This document shows positions 1-10,313 of a DNA stretch of 64,000 bases, piece after piece (position 1 is the stretch's first letter; every line of letters begins with the position of its first letter). A program made the translations under genes and the position numbers. The notes under the pieces are model-generated. The model saw only the letters and a list, made by a program, of their open reading frames with translations. It had not been told where the DNA came from and ran no database searches. The DNA is from Hypericum androsaemum (Eukaryota > Streptophyta > Magnoliopsida > Malpighiales > Hypericaceae), in contig OZ023188.1 of assembly GCA_963995505.1 (NCBI GenBank), positions 4,216,001 through 4,280,000 of the forward strand, read 5' to 3'.

Positions 1-1246
1 TTTGCGCAGCATAGACACGTGAAATACATTATGGATCCTGGCCAAGCTGGGAGGTAAAGCTAAAGGGTATGCAAGTTTTCTAATACATTCTATTATATCA
101 TAAGGTCCAATATACCGCGGACTGAGTTTTCCTCTCACCCCAAATCTCCTGACTCCCTTTGTAGGTAATACTTTCAGGAATACGTGATCCCCCACCTTAA
201 ATTCTAATTCCCTCCTGCGATGATCTGCGAACTTCTTCTGTCATCTTGCGCTGCCTGAATTCTTCCACGTATGACTGGTACCTTGTTGGTCAATTCTTCA
301 AATATTTCTGGCCCCAGTATTCTTTTCTCGCCCACTTCATTTTAGGTAATCGATGATCGGCATTTTCTTTCGTATAATGCTTCATAAGGGGCTATCCCTA
401 TACTTGCCTGAAAGCTATTATTATATGTGAATTCCACCAAGGAAAGATGACTCTCCCAGTTTTCCCCAAAGTCTAGTACACATGCCCGTAACATATCTTC
501 CAGAGTCTGTATAGTTCGCTCGGACTGCCCATCTGACTGTGGGTGAAAGGCGGTACTGAATTATAACTTGGTCCCCATTGATCCCTGCAGACTCTTCCAG
601 AATTTAGACATGAACCTTGTGTCTCTATCAAAGGTGATACTAACCGGAATCCTGTGTAAGCTCACCACTTCCCTTATATAGAGTTCTGCCATCTGCTCCA
701 TGGACATAACCATTTTATAGGCCAGGAAGTGGGCTCCCTTGGTCAATCGGTCCACTACTACCCATACAGCATCTTTCCTATGTAAGCTTCTCGGAAGTCC
801 AGCCACAAAATTTATTGTGATTTTTTCCCATTTCCACTCTAGAATATCTAGTGGTTGCAGAGGCTCGGCCAGTCGTTGGTGTTCTATTTTGACCAGTTGG
901 TACACCATGTAACTAGCTACGTAGTATGCTATTTCTTTCTTCATTTCTGACCACCAAAATTCTTGCTTGAGATCTTGGTACATCTTGGTTCCTCCCGGAT
1001 GGCAAGTGTAACGAGCATTATGGGCCTCCCCCAGTACCAAGTTCTTTAATTCTTTCGCGGCCAAAATGCAGAGCCTATTATGAAAGTACAAATATGTATC
1101 TGCTTTAATATGGAAGTCCTCAGAGTGGCATCTCTTAGCTGTCCTTCCCCAAGTAGCGTTCGTAGAGAGGGCTCTACCACAAGACTTGCTAACATCCCTA
1201 TTGCTAGCCCAATGTCTTCTATCCCTAATCTTCTTTGCTCTTCCAC
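1..1246 (-). pseudogene. Chromovirus integrase, broken
   Basis: The minus strand encodes the RNaseH-integrase linker, the zinc-binding domain, the catalytic core (open at 561-1091) and the C-terminal domain, with the PRYIGPY-type motif running to position 1. In the zinc domain the two histidines are recognisable (EAHNARYTCHPG), but both cysteines expected near ASYMVYQ are tyrosines. The first catalytic Asp is Asn (ITINFVAGLP instead of the usual D), while the second region keeps FDRDTRF. Both changes fit C-to-T decay on the opposite strand. The frame is broken near 560 and near 1046-1091, so no functional integrase can be made. Confidence 0.85.
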
Positions 1247-1255
1247 TAACTCTTC

Positions 1256-2542
1256 CTATTCCGTGGCTTCGTAAGCTGCAGTGTAAGAGTCTTTTCTACT
1301 TAAAGCGTCTGCTACCACATTCGCCTTTCTCAGATGGTAGTGGATTCTAATATCATAATCTTTGATGAGTTCCAACCACCGTCTTTGCCTCATATTTACC
1401 TTCTGAGTGAATATGTACTTGAGGCTCTGGTGATCGGTGTATATTTCACACCGTACCCCGTACAGATAGTGTCGCCAAACCTTTAGAGCATTGACCACTA
1501 CAACCAGTTCTAGGTCATGAGTGGGATAGTTTCTCTCATAAGATTTAAGCTGCCTGGAGGTATATGCGATGACCTTATCACCCTGCATAAGCACACAACC
1601 AAGGCCTCTCTTTGAGGCATCGCTGTAAACCACAAAGTTGACCCCTTCGGTTGGTAAATCCAAAATTGGGGCAGATACTAGTTTTTGCTTCAGCTCTTGA
1701 AAGCTTCCTTCACACTCCTTATCCCACATAAACCTCACCCCCTTTTGGGTCAATTGGGTCAAGGGCATTGCTATCTTCGAGAATTCCTCGACAAACTTTC
1801 GATAGTATCCTGCCAATCCGAGAAAGTTTCGCACTTCAGACACATTGACAGGTTGCTCCGAGTTTATCACTACTTTAATCTTGCCGAGGTCTACCAAAAC
1901 TCCCTCCTTGGATATCACATGACCCAGAAAGGCCACATTTTCAAGCCAGAACTCACACTTTTTAAATTTGGCATATAATCATTTTGCCTTGAGCGTCTGC
2001 AATACGGCCCTCAGATGTTCTTCGTGGCTTTCTTTACTAGTTAAGTATACAAGAATATCATCGATGAACACCACAACAAACTTATTAAGGTATGGTCGGA
2101 ATGTCCTATTCATGAGGTCCATAAACTTGGCGGGGGCGTTAGTTAGTCCGAAGGGTATGACCACAAATTCATAATGTCCATACCGAGTGTAAAACACAGT
2201 AAGGTGTACATCCCCCTCCATAATCCTTAATTGGTGATAACCTGACTGCAAATCAATCTTGGAAAATACTTGTGCCCCTCTTAGCTGGTCAAATAAGTCT
2301 TCTATTCGTGGCAACGAGTACCAATTCTTGATGGTGAGTTTGTTCACCTCGCGGTAATCGACATACATCCGCATGGATCCATCCTTTTTCTTTACAAACA
2401 ACACTGGGGCCCTCCATAGAGATATAATAGGATGGATAAATCCTTTGTCTAACAGCTCTTCCAGCTGTACCTTCAACTCCTTCAGTTCTGACAGAGCCAT
2501 GCGGTACGGTGCCTTTGATACTGGACTGGCCCCGGTTATCAA
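1256..2542 (-). pseudogene. Chromovirus reverse transcriptase-RNase H, broken
   Basis: Two open segments (1979-2542 and 1256-1936) form one RT-RNaseH polyprotein region split by an in-frame TGA near 1968. The RT part carries the [14 protein letters not shown] region, [11 protein letters not shown], and the catalytic VFIDDILVY motif with both aspartates present. The second segment holds the [11 protein letters not shown] connection and an RNase H domain with [11 protein letters not shown] and YTDHQSLKY, ending in the typical ADALSRK. Family membership (Ty3/gypsy chromovirus) is clear. The stop codon and lost neighbouring domains make this a relic. Confidence 0.88.
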
Positions 2543-2611
2543 TTATATCTGGAATTCTACTTCTTGATCTGGTGGTAGCTCTTGCACTTCCTCCGAAAAA
2601 ATGTCTGAAAA

Positions 2612-3123
2612 TTATTGTACAATTGGTATATCTTCCAGTGCCTGTTCAAGCCTTGTGTTCCGAATAGTGGCTAAAATTGATGTTGCACCACTCCGCACTA
2701 GTTTTCTTGCCTCAAGCATCGAGACTATCCGAAAATCTCCCTGCCCCAGCTCACTTTCGTATCGAATTGCTGGCTCCCCTGGGATCTGAAAGGTTACGAC
2801 CTTCCCCCTGTAATCGATCATTGCATGGTGTTTAGTCAGCCAATCCATTCCTAGGATCACATCGAATCCCATCATTCCCATGACTCTGAAGTCCCCCTTT
2901 TTTTGTGACCACATATTGTGATCACACAATCCTTGCATAATTGGGTAACTGTAATGGTCTTCCCCAAGGGAGTGCTGACTGCCAACGGATCTTTACTCTC
3001 TTGCTTGGCGAGTTTATATCTCTTCACGAAACTCTCAGATAAAAATGAATGTGTGGCACTAGAATTAAATAAAGCCTTCGCTGAATGACCAACTACTAAT
3101 AGCTTACCTGACACAATATCCAA
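2612..3123 (-). pseudogene. Chromovirus aspartic protease, broken
   Basis: Two overlapping frames (2872-3123 and 2612-2938) together cover a retropepsin-like domain, so a frameshift lies near 2900. The active-site motif, normally D-S-G-A-T-H, reads FNSSATHSF: the catalytic Asp is Asn and the Gly is Ser, so the enzyme would be dead even without the frameshift. The downstream VILGMDWL motif, typical of plant Ty3/gypsy proteases, is intact. The domain lies between the gag zinc knuckle (about 3400-3510) and RT, as expected. Confidence 0.8.
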
Positions 3124-3399
3124 ACCTCTAAATACTTAACAGTACAAACAACCAACCAATCCAACATGAAGCAAATAATCAACCACGAAGCAAACAATCA
3201 AACACGAAGATTAATAGTTTTCTCAGGTGATCGGTTGTTAATAGGATCATACCTGTCACGACGTCCCCTCCCCGTCACTCAGCATCTTCTTGGTTTAATG
3301 CATAAACTCATGCCGGTGTTATGGCAGTTTGGGCTGCCCATACTCGAGCTGGATTAGCTGTGACTGCCCGTGCCAAATTTATTATCGCATCTGGGCACC

Positions 3400-4671
3400 T
3401 TAACACTACATGTCTTACCTTTCCATAACGGAAGCATGCCTTGTTTGCCCACCGGCATTGCTCCTCACGATGTCCCCAGCGACTACATTTTCGACACTGG
3501 TCCGTACTGTTGGAATGTTATTGGCAGCATTACCTCATCGTGAAGGGTTATAAGGCTTTTTTGTAATCTCAGCAGCTGAGCTTTGCCCTCCAGTATATTG
3601 TCCCACCTTCCTCTTTCTGGTCTCCTTATCAGCCTCGTCACGTCGCAGGTTCTGTTCCACTGCTAACGCTCATGTCAGTACTTCAGAGTACTTTGGGAAG
3701 AACAGTAGAACAATGTGGTCCCGAATCTCCTTGGCTAACCCCTCCTCAAATTTTTGAGCTTTGGTATCCTCATCCAAGGCTGCAGCTAACTTGAACACGG
3801 AGAGCCTAGATATGCAACAATTTATGTCAAATTTAACACTGTAGTAACGTGTATACTTAAGAGATATACCCGGTAGTACGTACCTAGTGAACTCTTGTTC
3901 ATACTGCATAACAGTTTTGCCTCCCTAGACCAGCTGGTCAAATTGTCTAGCCTTCTCCCTCCTTAGCGGGGTGGGTTCGTACCTAGCACAGAAGTCTCTT
4001 AGAAATATCTCCCAGACAATCTTTGCTACTCTGGGCTGGCGGGTTCGCTGATGCATCTCCCACCATCTCCGTGCATCCCTAGTTAGCATATAGGAGGCAT
4101 ACGATGCCTTATCTCATATTTTGGTACGAGCAATCTAAAATGCCTTCTGTATCTCCATTATCCAATCCTCCACCTGGATGGAATCCTGAGTACCTTCAAA
4201 GGCAGGGGGCTTAACTCTCTGAAACTTTTGATAACCATCCTTTTGTTGAGCTATTACCACCGGTGCTGCCATAATCGGTGCAGACTATTGCTGCTGAGCC
4301 AGTAGATGAGTCAACAAATTGGCCACTAGTCCAAAATCAAGGGTGATTCCGGTGGCTGGTACCCCAAGTGGTACTAGTGGGGGAACCTCTTCCTCCTCTT
4401 CCTCTTCCGACGGTTCATCCTCCGCATGTGGTGGATCATTATCCTTAGGCGGAGGCACATTACCCCCTGCAGCAGTAGGTGGTGGTGGTGGCAGAGTTCC
4501 ACTCCCTTGTGTTACATTCTGAGTAGGTGCCGGTTCGGCAAGTGGTAGTAACGCGGGTACCTCTCCTGATCTGGTTCCTGAACTATGAAGAAAAGTCTTA
4601 AAATGAAAAGCCGAATGAATGAATGCATGTCCTCGCCTCTAGCTCTCACACCCGATCCGTCCTCTTCGCAT
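3400..4671 (-). pseudogene. Chromovirus gag, broken
   Basis: On the minus strand the gag region begins around an ATG at 4671, passes through a proline/acid-rich N-terminal stretch (4300-4570), then the retrotransposon gag core. Pieces such as QKFQRVKPPAFEG and ILRDF-type sequence are readable between 3900 and 4270, with an open piece at 3670-3909. It ends in a CCHC-like zinc knuckle at about 3400-3510. Several stops and frame changes break it. The start is uncertain; I chose the ATG that precedes an Arg/Gly-rich beginning as in related elements. Confidence 0.6.
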
Positions 4672-5485
4672 CTGAAACAAAATATGTATTTTGCTGAGTT
4701 TACGCAACTCAGTAACCTGAACTCACAATTAAAATACATAAACATGCATACACAAATTGCACCAAACTGAATCAGAATCAACGACTCAAACACAGACGGA
4801 CTCCGGAGTACGACTATCGGGAATCTGTGGGGCATAGAAGACAAATCCTTCACGCTAAAGGCACAGAAACGAAAGGACAGTCTCACCACAGGGCAAAGAT
4901 ATCACTGGTACTCACATAGAGTACGAAAATCTAGAGTACTCTACGGGCACAGAAGTACCGGGATAATCCCGACCAGAACAGACACGGATCACATGGCAGA
5001 ATATATCCACTCGAATACAGATCGTATGGCAGAATAAAAATACATGGCAGAATACAAAACTAGTACAGATCACATTCAAATACGGACAGAATACAGATAT
5101 AATACGAACATACAAATTACATACCACCCAAATACGGACGAAATACGTCCCAATATGCTCATACAACAACAAAATACAGCATTTATGACCTAAAAGGTAT
5201 AGAGGTTCGACTTACCTCGTTTCCTTCTAGCCTAACCTCGTCAATCCACGTCTCTCCTAATTTCTGGCGTCCTCCTCAAGTCCCTACAGATTTGTGATTA
5301 ATCAAGCGCTACAGTTTATCCCCAAACTTCAGCAATTCACAACAGATTCGGACAAGACAGCTTACCCTAGCGTCTCAGAAGGTATCGTCGTGTTCTCCCT
5401 CGTCCCTGGGCTCGCTCGGAAGATCTCCTCTACCTTGAAAGAGAGAAAACAGAATTTCAGAAGGGTAAGCTTTAGGGTTTCGTCC

Positions 5486-5502
5486 AGCCTTCTTTTATAG
5501 GC
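5486..5502 (-). promoter_or_regulatory. TATA box of the chromovirus LTR
   Basis: The minus strand reads CCTATAAAAGAAGG here, followed downstream by a pyrimidine-rich stretch (TTTTCTCTC). It is preceded by AT-rich sequence of the kind seen in Tekay LTR U3 regions. It lies upstream of gag in the right orientation, so it is probably the element's promoter. Confidence 0.5.
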
Positions 5503-5600
5503 GAAGCTAGGGTTAAGGTTTGACAAAAATTTAGTTTAGTCCTTGGACAAATTACAGTTTGCTGCCCCCCTAACTTTTAATTATTCATTATGGTTTTCTG

Positions 5601-6379
5601 GTCCTCACAATAGTAATATAAATATTTCTTGGTACTTTCTTTAAAAAATTACATAATATGGACGAATTTTAATCAAATTTACACGAATTAGAATCGAATC
5701 GAATTTGAGACTCAAATTCGAATTCAATTCACCAGTTTGACGAATTGTAGAAATCTTAAACCGTATTTAATTCGTCTCTTGACAAATTCGAATCAAATTT
5801 TGAACGAATCGAATTGTGACCAAATCGAATTGAATCAAATTATGAATCAAATTTTAACAATGGCCAGGTCTAAGTGGATGGTAGATTAAGGTGGTAAGCG
5901 CTAACCGACTTAGATTTATTGAGTGCGAGTTTTACAATGACATTATTCAGAGAATCATATTTTAAATAAAATTTGACAATAATAATCTAAATACCATGGT
6001 TTACAAAAATAACATTAGAAATAATCATTAAATATTTAGATCAAATCACAATTACTATTTTATCATGTCCACATTCGTAAGTTTGAGGCCAACTTGGTAA
6101 AAAAGCTTTGTCAGTATTGAAGTCTTATAAATTCTCAAAAAAAGTATTGAAGTCTTATTCTACTTATACTATGATTAGCGGGTGCACTGCGATATGAGGT
6201 TCGAATATCAGATGATGCATGGTTTCGGGAAAAAGGGCAAATGGTAGTGGTCATCACGGAGGATGAGACTACATGTGTAGAGCAGAAGATGCTGTGGTCC
6301 CTAAAAAGAGGAAAGTTAAATAAAAGGAAGATAAGATGTGACTCCACATTCGAAAGAATGAGAAATTATATATTTTTTT
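5601..6379. other. AT-rich intergenic sequence, no gene seen
   Basis: No coding region is supported. The stretch 5640-5870 is a patchwork of short AATTCGA/TCGAATT words in both orientations, which makes it locally palindromic. A 19-bp sequence at 6353-6371 is repeated directly at 8192-8210, on the other side of the inverted-repeat element. Confidence 0.6.
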
Positions 6380-7007
6380 CGAAAAAGTACACAAAAGTAC
6401 CATATAGTTTCAGAGATTATCACTTGGATACCCTGTGCTTTCAAAACCGTAAAATAGGTCCAACTTATTTCAATTTTTGTCACGGACCGGTCCTGAGCTC
6501 CGGTCGGATTTTTTTTGTGGGAACGGCGTCGTTTTACAGCCAACGTGGACTGCCACATGTCTTTTTCTTGGATGGGTCGATGATGACATGGCATAGGAAA
6601 AAGTCCACATAAGTACCCTGTGGTATTCCCGATTATCACTTGAGTACCCTGTGATTTAAAAAGATAGAACCGGTCCAACTTATTTCAATTTTTCTCACTT
6701 AAGTCTGGCCAATCTGGTTCACCCTTTTTTTGTTAGAACGACGTCATTAAGGTGCTTATGTGGACTGCCCGATCAACTGTGACCGGGATAACTCAATTCT
6801 GATGTGGCATGATAAATTACAAAATAGTATCTAATTTATTTTCTCCTAAATCTTCTCTCTCCTCCGTCTCTCCTCCTTCAGATCCTTGATGTCTATACTC
6901 CATTAAACCACTCCATTGAAGCACCCCACTCCATCAAAGCACACCTACCAAAATTTTCAAAAATTGGCTCCCTCCAATTCCCCAATTCCAATTCCAATTA
7001 AGATTTT

Positions 7008-7767
7008 GGGAAAAGTCTACTTTAGTACCCTGTGGTATCGCCCAAAATTACTTTAATACCCTGTGGTAAAAAACTGACCAATCGAGTCATAATTATTCTA
7101 ATTAACATCAAAAAGGTCCTCGGGCAGCTGCCCGGAGCTGCCCGGACCTGCCTGAATGCTGCCCGGACTACGTGGCCAGCCACATCACCAAAACTTGATG
7201 ACATGGCGCCACGTGGAGGAGGAGGAGGAGGATGAGGAGGAGGAGGAGGAGGAGCAGAGGAGGAGGAGAAGGAGGAGAAGAGGTGGTGGAGGAGGAGGAC
7301 GAAGTGGAGGAGGAGGAGGACGAAGTGGAGGAGGAGGCGGAGAAGGACGAAGTAGAGGAGGAGGAGGAGGACGAGGAGGAGGAGGAGGACGAAGTGGAGG
7401 AGGAGGAGGACGAAGTGGAGGAGGAGGCGGAGGAGGAGGACGAAGTGGAGGAGGACGAAGTGGAGGAGGAGGAGGAGGAGGAGGAGGACGACGACAACGA
7501 AGTGGAGGAGGAGGCGGAGGAGGAGGAGAAGGAGGAAGAGAGGGAAGAAGATGGTTGTCCACGTGGCGCCACGTCATCAAATTTTGGTGACGTGGCTGGC
7601 CACGTAGTCCAGGCAGCGTTCGGGCGGGTCCGGGCAGCTCCGGGCAGCTGCCCGAGGACCTTTTTGATGTTAATTGGAATAAGTATGACTCGATTGGTCG
7701 GTTTTTTACCACAGGGTACTAATGTAATTTTGGGCGATACCACAGGGTACTAAAGTGGACTTTTCCC
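7008..7767. mobile_element. Inner MULE-like MITE, 9-bp TSD
   Basis: This 760-bp element starts GGGAAAAGTCTACTTTAGTA and ends with its near complement. It is flanked by the perfect 9-mer TAAGATTTT at 6999-7007 and 7768-7776. The terminal inverted repeats are roughly 200 bp and include the perfect palindrome CGGGCAGCTGCCCG on each side. The unpaired centre is a GGA-rich microsatellite. The 9-bp duplication and long TIRs place it with non-autonomous MULEs. Confidence 0.85.
7215..7550 (+). repeat. GGA-rich microsatellite, loop of the inner element
   Basis: This is a purine tract of GGA/GGAGGAC/GAAGTGGAGGA repeats about 330 bp long, flanked on both sides by CCACGTGGCGCCACGT-type arms. Long ORFs on both strands here (poly-Gly/Arg, poly-Glu, poly-Ser, poly-Pro) are artefacts of the three-base repeat and are not annotated as genes. 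Confidence 0.9.
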
Positions 7768-8210
7768 TAAGATTTTTTTTATTTCTTCTTCAGTTGTCTG
7801 TCTCCCTCGAAGACCAGAGACGTCAGTCCACATAAGTGCCTCGACGTCATCGTTTTAACAAAAAAAGGCGAACCGGATTGGCCAGACTTAAGTGAGAAAA
7901 ATTGAAATAAATTAGACCGGTTCTATCGTTTTTAAACCACAGGGTACTCAAGTGATAATCGGGAATACCACAGGGTACTTATGTGGACTTTTTCCAAGAA
8001 AAAGACACGTGGCAGTCCACATTGGCCGTAAAACGACGCCGTTCCCACACAAAAAAAATTGGACCGGAGCTTGAGACCGGTCCGTGACAAAGATTGAAAT
8101 AAGTTAGACCTATTTTACGGTTTTGAAACTACAGGGATAATCGCTGAAACTACAGGGTACTTTTGTGTACTTTTCCCTATTTTTTTGATAAAAAGAATGA
8201 GAAATTATAT

Positions 8211-9925
8211 GGTCATCACTAGGACGCATCTATTCACAAGATGGTATTTGTCCATTGCATGAGATAAAAGCTGGTAGATTCTAATAAACAAGGACTGACT
8301 TCGATTTTGCCAATTGTGGGCGACCGGAAATATGGCACCCGTTCCATCACGCGTGCTCCATCCATTCCCATGAAACAGGCGTACAGGTCATTGGACCACC
8401 TCCTGTAGTGGACCAGTGGTGCACATGTAACTATTCACGGATTGACGAAAATTCATGATTTAATTTCTAATACGTATAATTATGACATACAAAAATACTT
8501 TTGAAAACAAATTTAAATATTTCTTGGATAACTCTGTCATATTTTAGAGTTTTAACTCGATTTAAAACTATATTAGTCATTATAATTGTTCGAATATCAG
8601 GTGTAAAAAAAAATATTGTTGCAATTAGCATGTTCCAACTACTTTTAAAAAAAAGGCATGTTCCAACTACTCAGAGCATGTTTTATTTATATTGTTTCAA
8701 GTATAGATTATCAACATTTTTTTTACTAATTCATATGTGGTCAAGTTCAATCTGTTATATTAACTTACTGTTTCAGGAAAAATTATTTTGGACCAAATAT
8801 ATTGTACTTTATTTTTATTTTCGAGATATAGATTTCATAAATTCACATTTTTAGTAATTTTATGTCACTAAAAAAATGAATTAAGGAAAGATCTTTACAA
8901 AAACAAAATCTTATGATACATGATACAAACGTGAAACCACATATGACTTGGCAAACTAAAAGAATTTTTTTTAATTCTCCCATAAACGAAATTATCTCTC
9001 TTTGCCACTGGGTGGGGGCGGCATTGGGTGAAAAAAATCCTATCCACGTTCTAATTTCGTTTTAATTTTTACAATAATAATTGTTTTTTTAGAAGTCAAA
9101 TATTTGTTTTTGGTAGAAATATGAAGAGTAGTTTGGACAGTTATTTTTAATGTGGAGTACTGGACAGTTTACACAGTTATTTACTTATCTAGCGTTTGTT
9201 ACCTGTTAGAAGTTGGAACGAATAGTGTGGTCGTGTAGATCTTTTAGTTTAATTTGTAAAATTTGACTAACCTCAATATTTGAAATTTGCGTTCTCAAAT
9301 TTTCCACTTATCAACATTGTTTTTAAAAATGGAGTCCGGTCGGACTACGAATAAAACTAAAATTCGTGTCTAAAAAGGTGGTAAACACATCAACCTTATA
9401 AACTGGACTTGGTCGGACCGGGTGGGTTGGTTAGTTTTTTGACTGCCCGGTCCGACCAGATTTTACCCAACCCAACCCAAAAAATTTAAAAAATTAGATT
9501 ACACACTCGATTTTCCCAAATCAACTAAATCGACAAAGAAAATTATACTAGATATGAAATAAATTGACTAACATATCAAGAATATTAATTTTTAAACCTA
9601 TTATATAGACTATATATTATTTTAAAATAGAAAAAGTATATAAAAAAATATCCGATTCGACCGATAGTTTAGCTGATTAGATCAGTTGACCCAAAAATCG
9701 GACCAAATTCTGGGTCGACCTCAGAATCAATTTTGAAAACAATGCTTATCAATTACACCGCCGCTTCGTGTCCTCCCCCCTAATGGTCCAAAAGAGGAGG
9801 GTTCCTTTGGAAGAGATGTCACACAAGTGGCGGGTGAGAAAGTGGGAAAAAAAAAACCCCGGTACCCTTTTCTTATAAAAAGACGTTGCCATTTCAAAAT
9901 TTCAAAAGAATAAACCCTCCTCCAC
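8211..9925. other. Intergenic sequence upstream of the ATPase gene, no gene seen
   Basis: The stretch is AT-rich, with one 117-codon low-complexity frame (8501-8854) that has no recognisable domain or codon pattern. Around 9330-9720 short repeated GGTCCGAC/GTCGGACC words occur in both orientations, suggesting an old degraded repeat, but I could not define its ends. Confidence 0.5.
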
Positions 9926-9950
9926 CGCCTCCTCCTCCTCCTCCTCTCTC

Positions 9951-9965
9951 TATATATATAAATAG
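9951..9965 (+). promoter_or_regulatory. Probable TATA box of the copper ATPase gene
   Basis: TATATATATAAATAG follows a (CCT)n/(CT)n pyrimidine run at 9917-9950, about 350 bp before the first ATG. A start of transcription about 30 bp downstream would give a 5' leader of roughly 320 bp. This is based on position and composition only. Confidence 0.55.
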
Positions 9966-10313
9966 ACAGAGAGCCTAATCCCTTCCTATTCCCCACTTTC
10001 TGGTACCCAATTCTTCCTTTTGACGGTTACTAATTCCCGTCCTTTTGGAATCCCCTAATTCTGAAAAACCCCGCCTTTTGGGTTTCATTATCGTGAAACC
10101 CTAATCCATCACCCCCCGGAAGGCCAATTAAGGTATATCCCATCTGGGTTGTGTAAAAGATTTCGCCTTTGCCCTTGTTCTTGCGTGGTTGACTTGTTGT
10201 CCTTGGTTGACTTTGTGGTTATTTGTTTCTGTCTTTGCTTTAAAGTTGCCAACTTGATGGTTCTTTTGGGTGGAAGTCTTGACCTTGGTTGCTTGATCTT
10301 ATACTCTGCGTAG

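Larger units (their letters stand above)
1..5600 (-). mobile_element. Decayed Ty3/gypsy chromovirus (Tekay/Del type), partial
   Basis: Reading the minus strand, the order is LTR-like promoter (about 5.6-4.7 kb), gag, protease, reverse transcriptase, RNase H and integrase. This is the Ty3/gypsy order, because integrase lies after RT. The RT-RNaseH and integrase wording matches the Tekay/Del chromovirus lineage. The diagnostic chromodomain and the 3' LTR would lie beyond the left window edge. All ORFs are broken by stops or frameshifts and several catalytic residues are changed, so it cannot act autonomously. I did not find a clear primer-binding site or a second LTR, so the right boundary (near 5.6 kb) is an estimate from the promoter-like sequence. 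Confidence 0.85.
6596..7995. mobile_element. Middle nested inverted-repeat element
   Basis: Inside the outer element, GGAAAAAGTCCACATAAGTA at 6596 is matched by its complement ending at 7995. The arms continue inward (TACCCTGTGGTATTCCCGAT against ATCGGGAATACCACAGGGTA). I see no target duplication. About 24 bp present on the left flank (6572-6595) is missing on the right, which suggests a small deletion after insertion. The termini resemble those of the outer and inner elements, so all three probably belong to one family. Confidence 0.65.
6380..8177. mobile_element. Outer foldback MULE-like element, 9-bp TSD
   Basis: The ends are near-perfect inverted repeats (left CGAAAAAGTACACAAAAG, right end the complement of GGGAAAAGTACACAAAAG). 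They are flanked by the identical 9-mer TATTTTTTT at 6371-6379 and 8178-8186. The arms stay complementary for several hundred bases, including GACCGGTC-type and ACGGCGTCGTTTT stretches. A 9-bp target duplication with long terminal inverted repeats is the Mutator-like (MULE) signature. There is no transposase, so it is non-autonomous. Two further inverted-repeat elements sit inside it. Confidence 0.8.

Noticed and set aside
4319..4889. Plus-strand ORF rich in Ser/Gly and a minus-strand ORF rich in Phe/Cys
   Set aside because: The plus-strand frame is the antisense of the chromovirus gag N-terminus; the other covers its leader. Neither has a domain.
7156..7753. Long overlapping ORFs on both strands (Gly/Arg, Glu, Ser and Pro repeats)
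   Set aside because: They are all readings of the same GGA microsatellite inside a MITE. Three-base repeats lack stops in several frames, and no domain is present.
8501..8854. 117-codon ORF in the intergenic region
   Set aside because: It has AT-rich composition, no domain, no splice context and no similarity that I recognise. A chance frame is likely.
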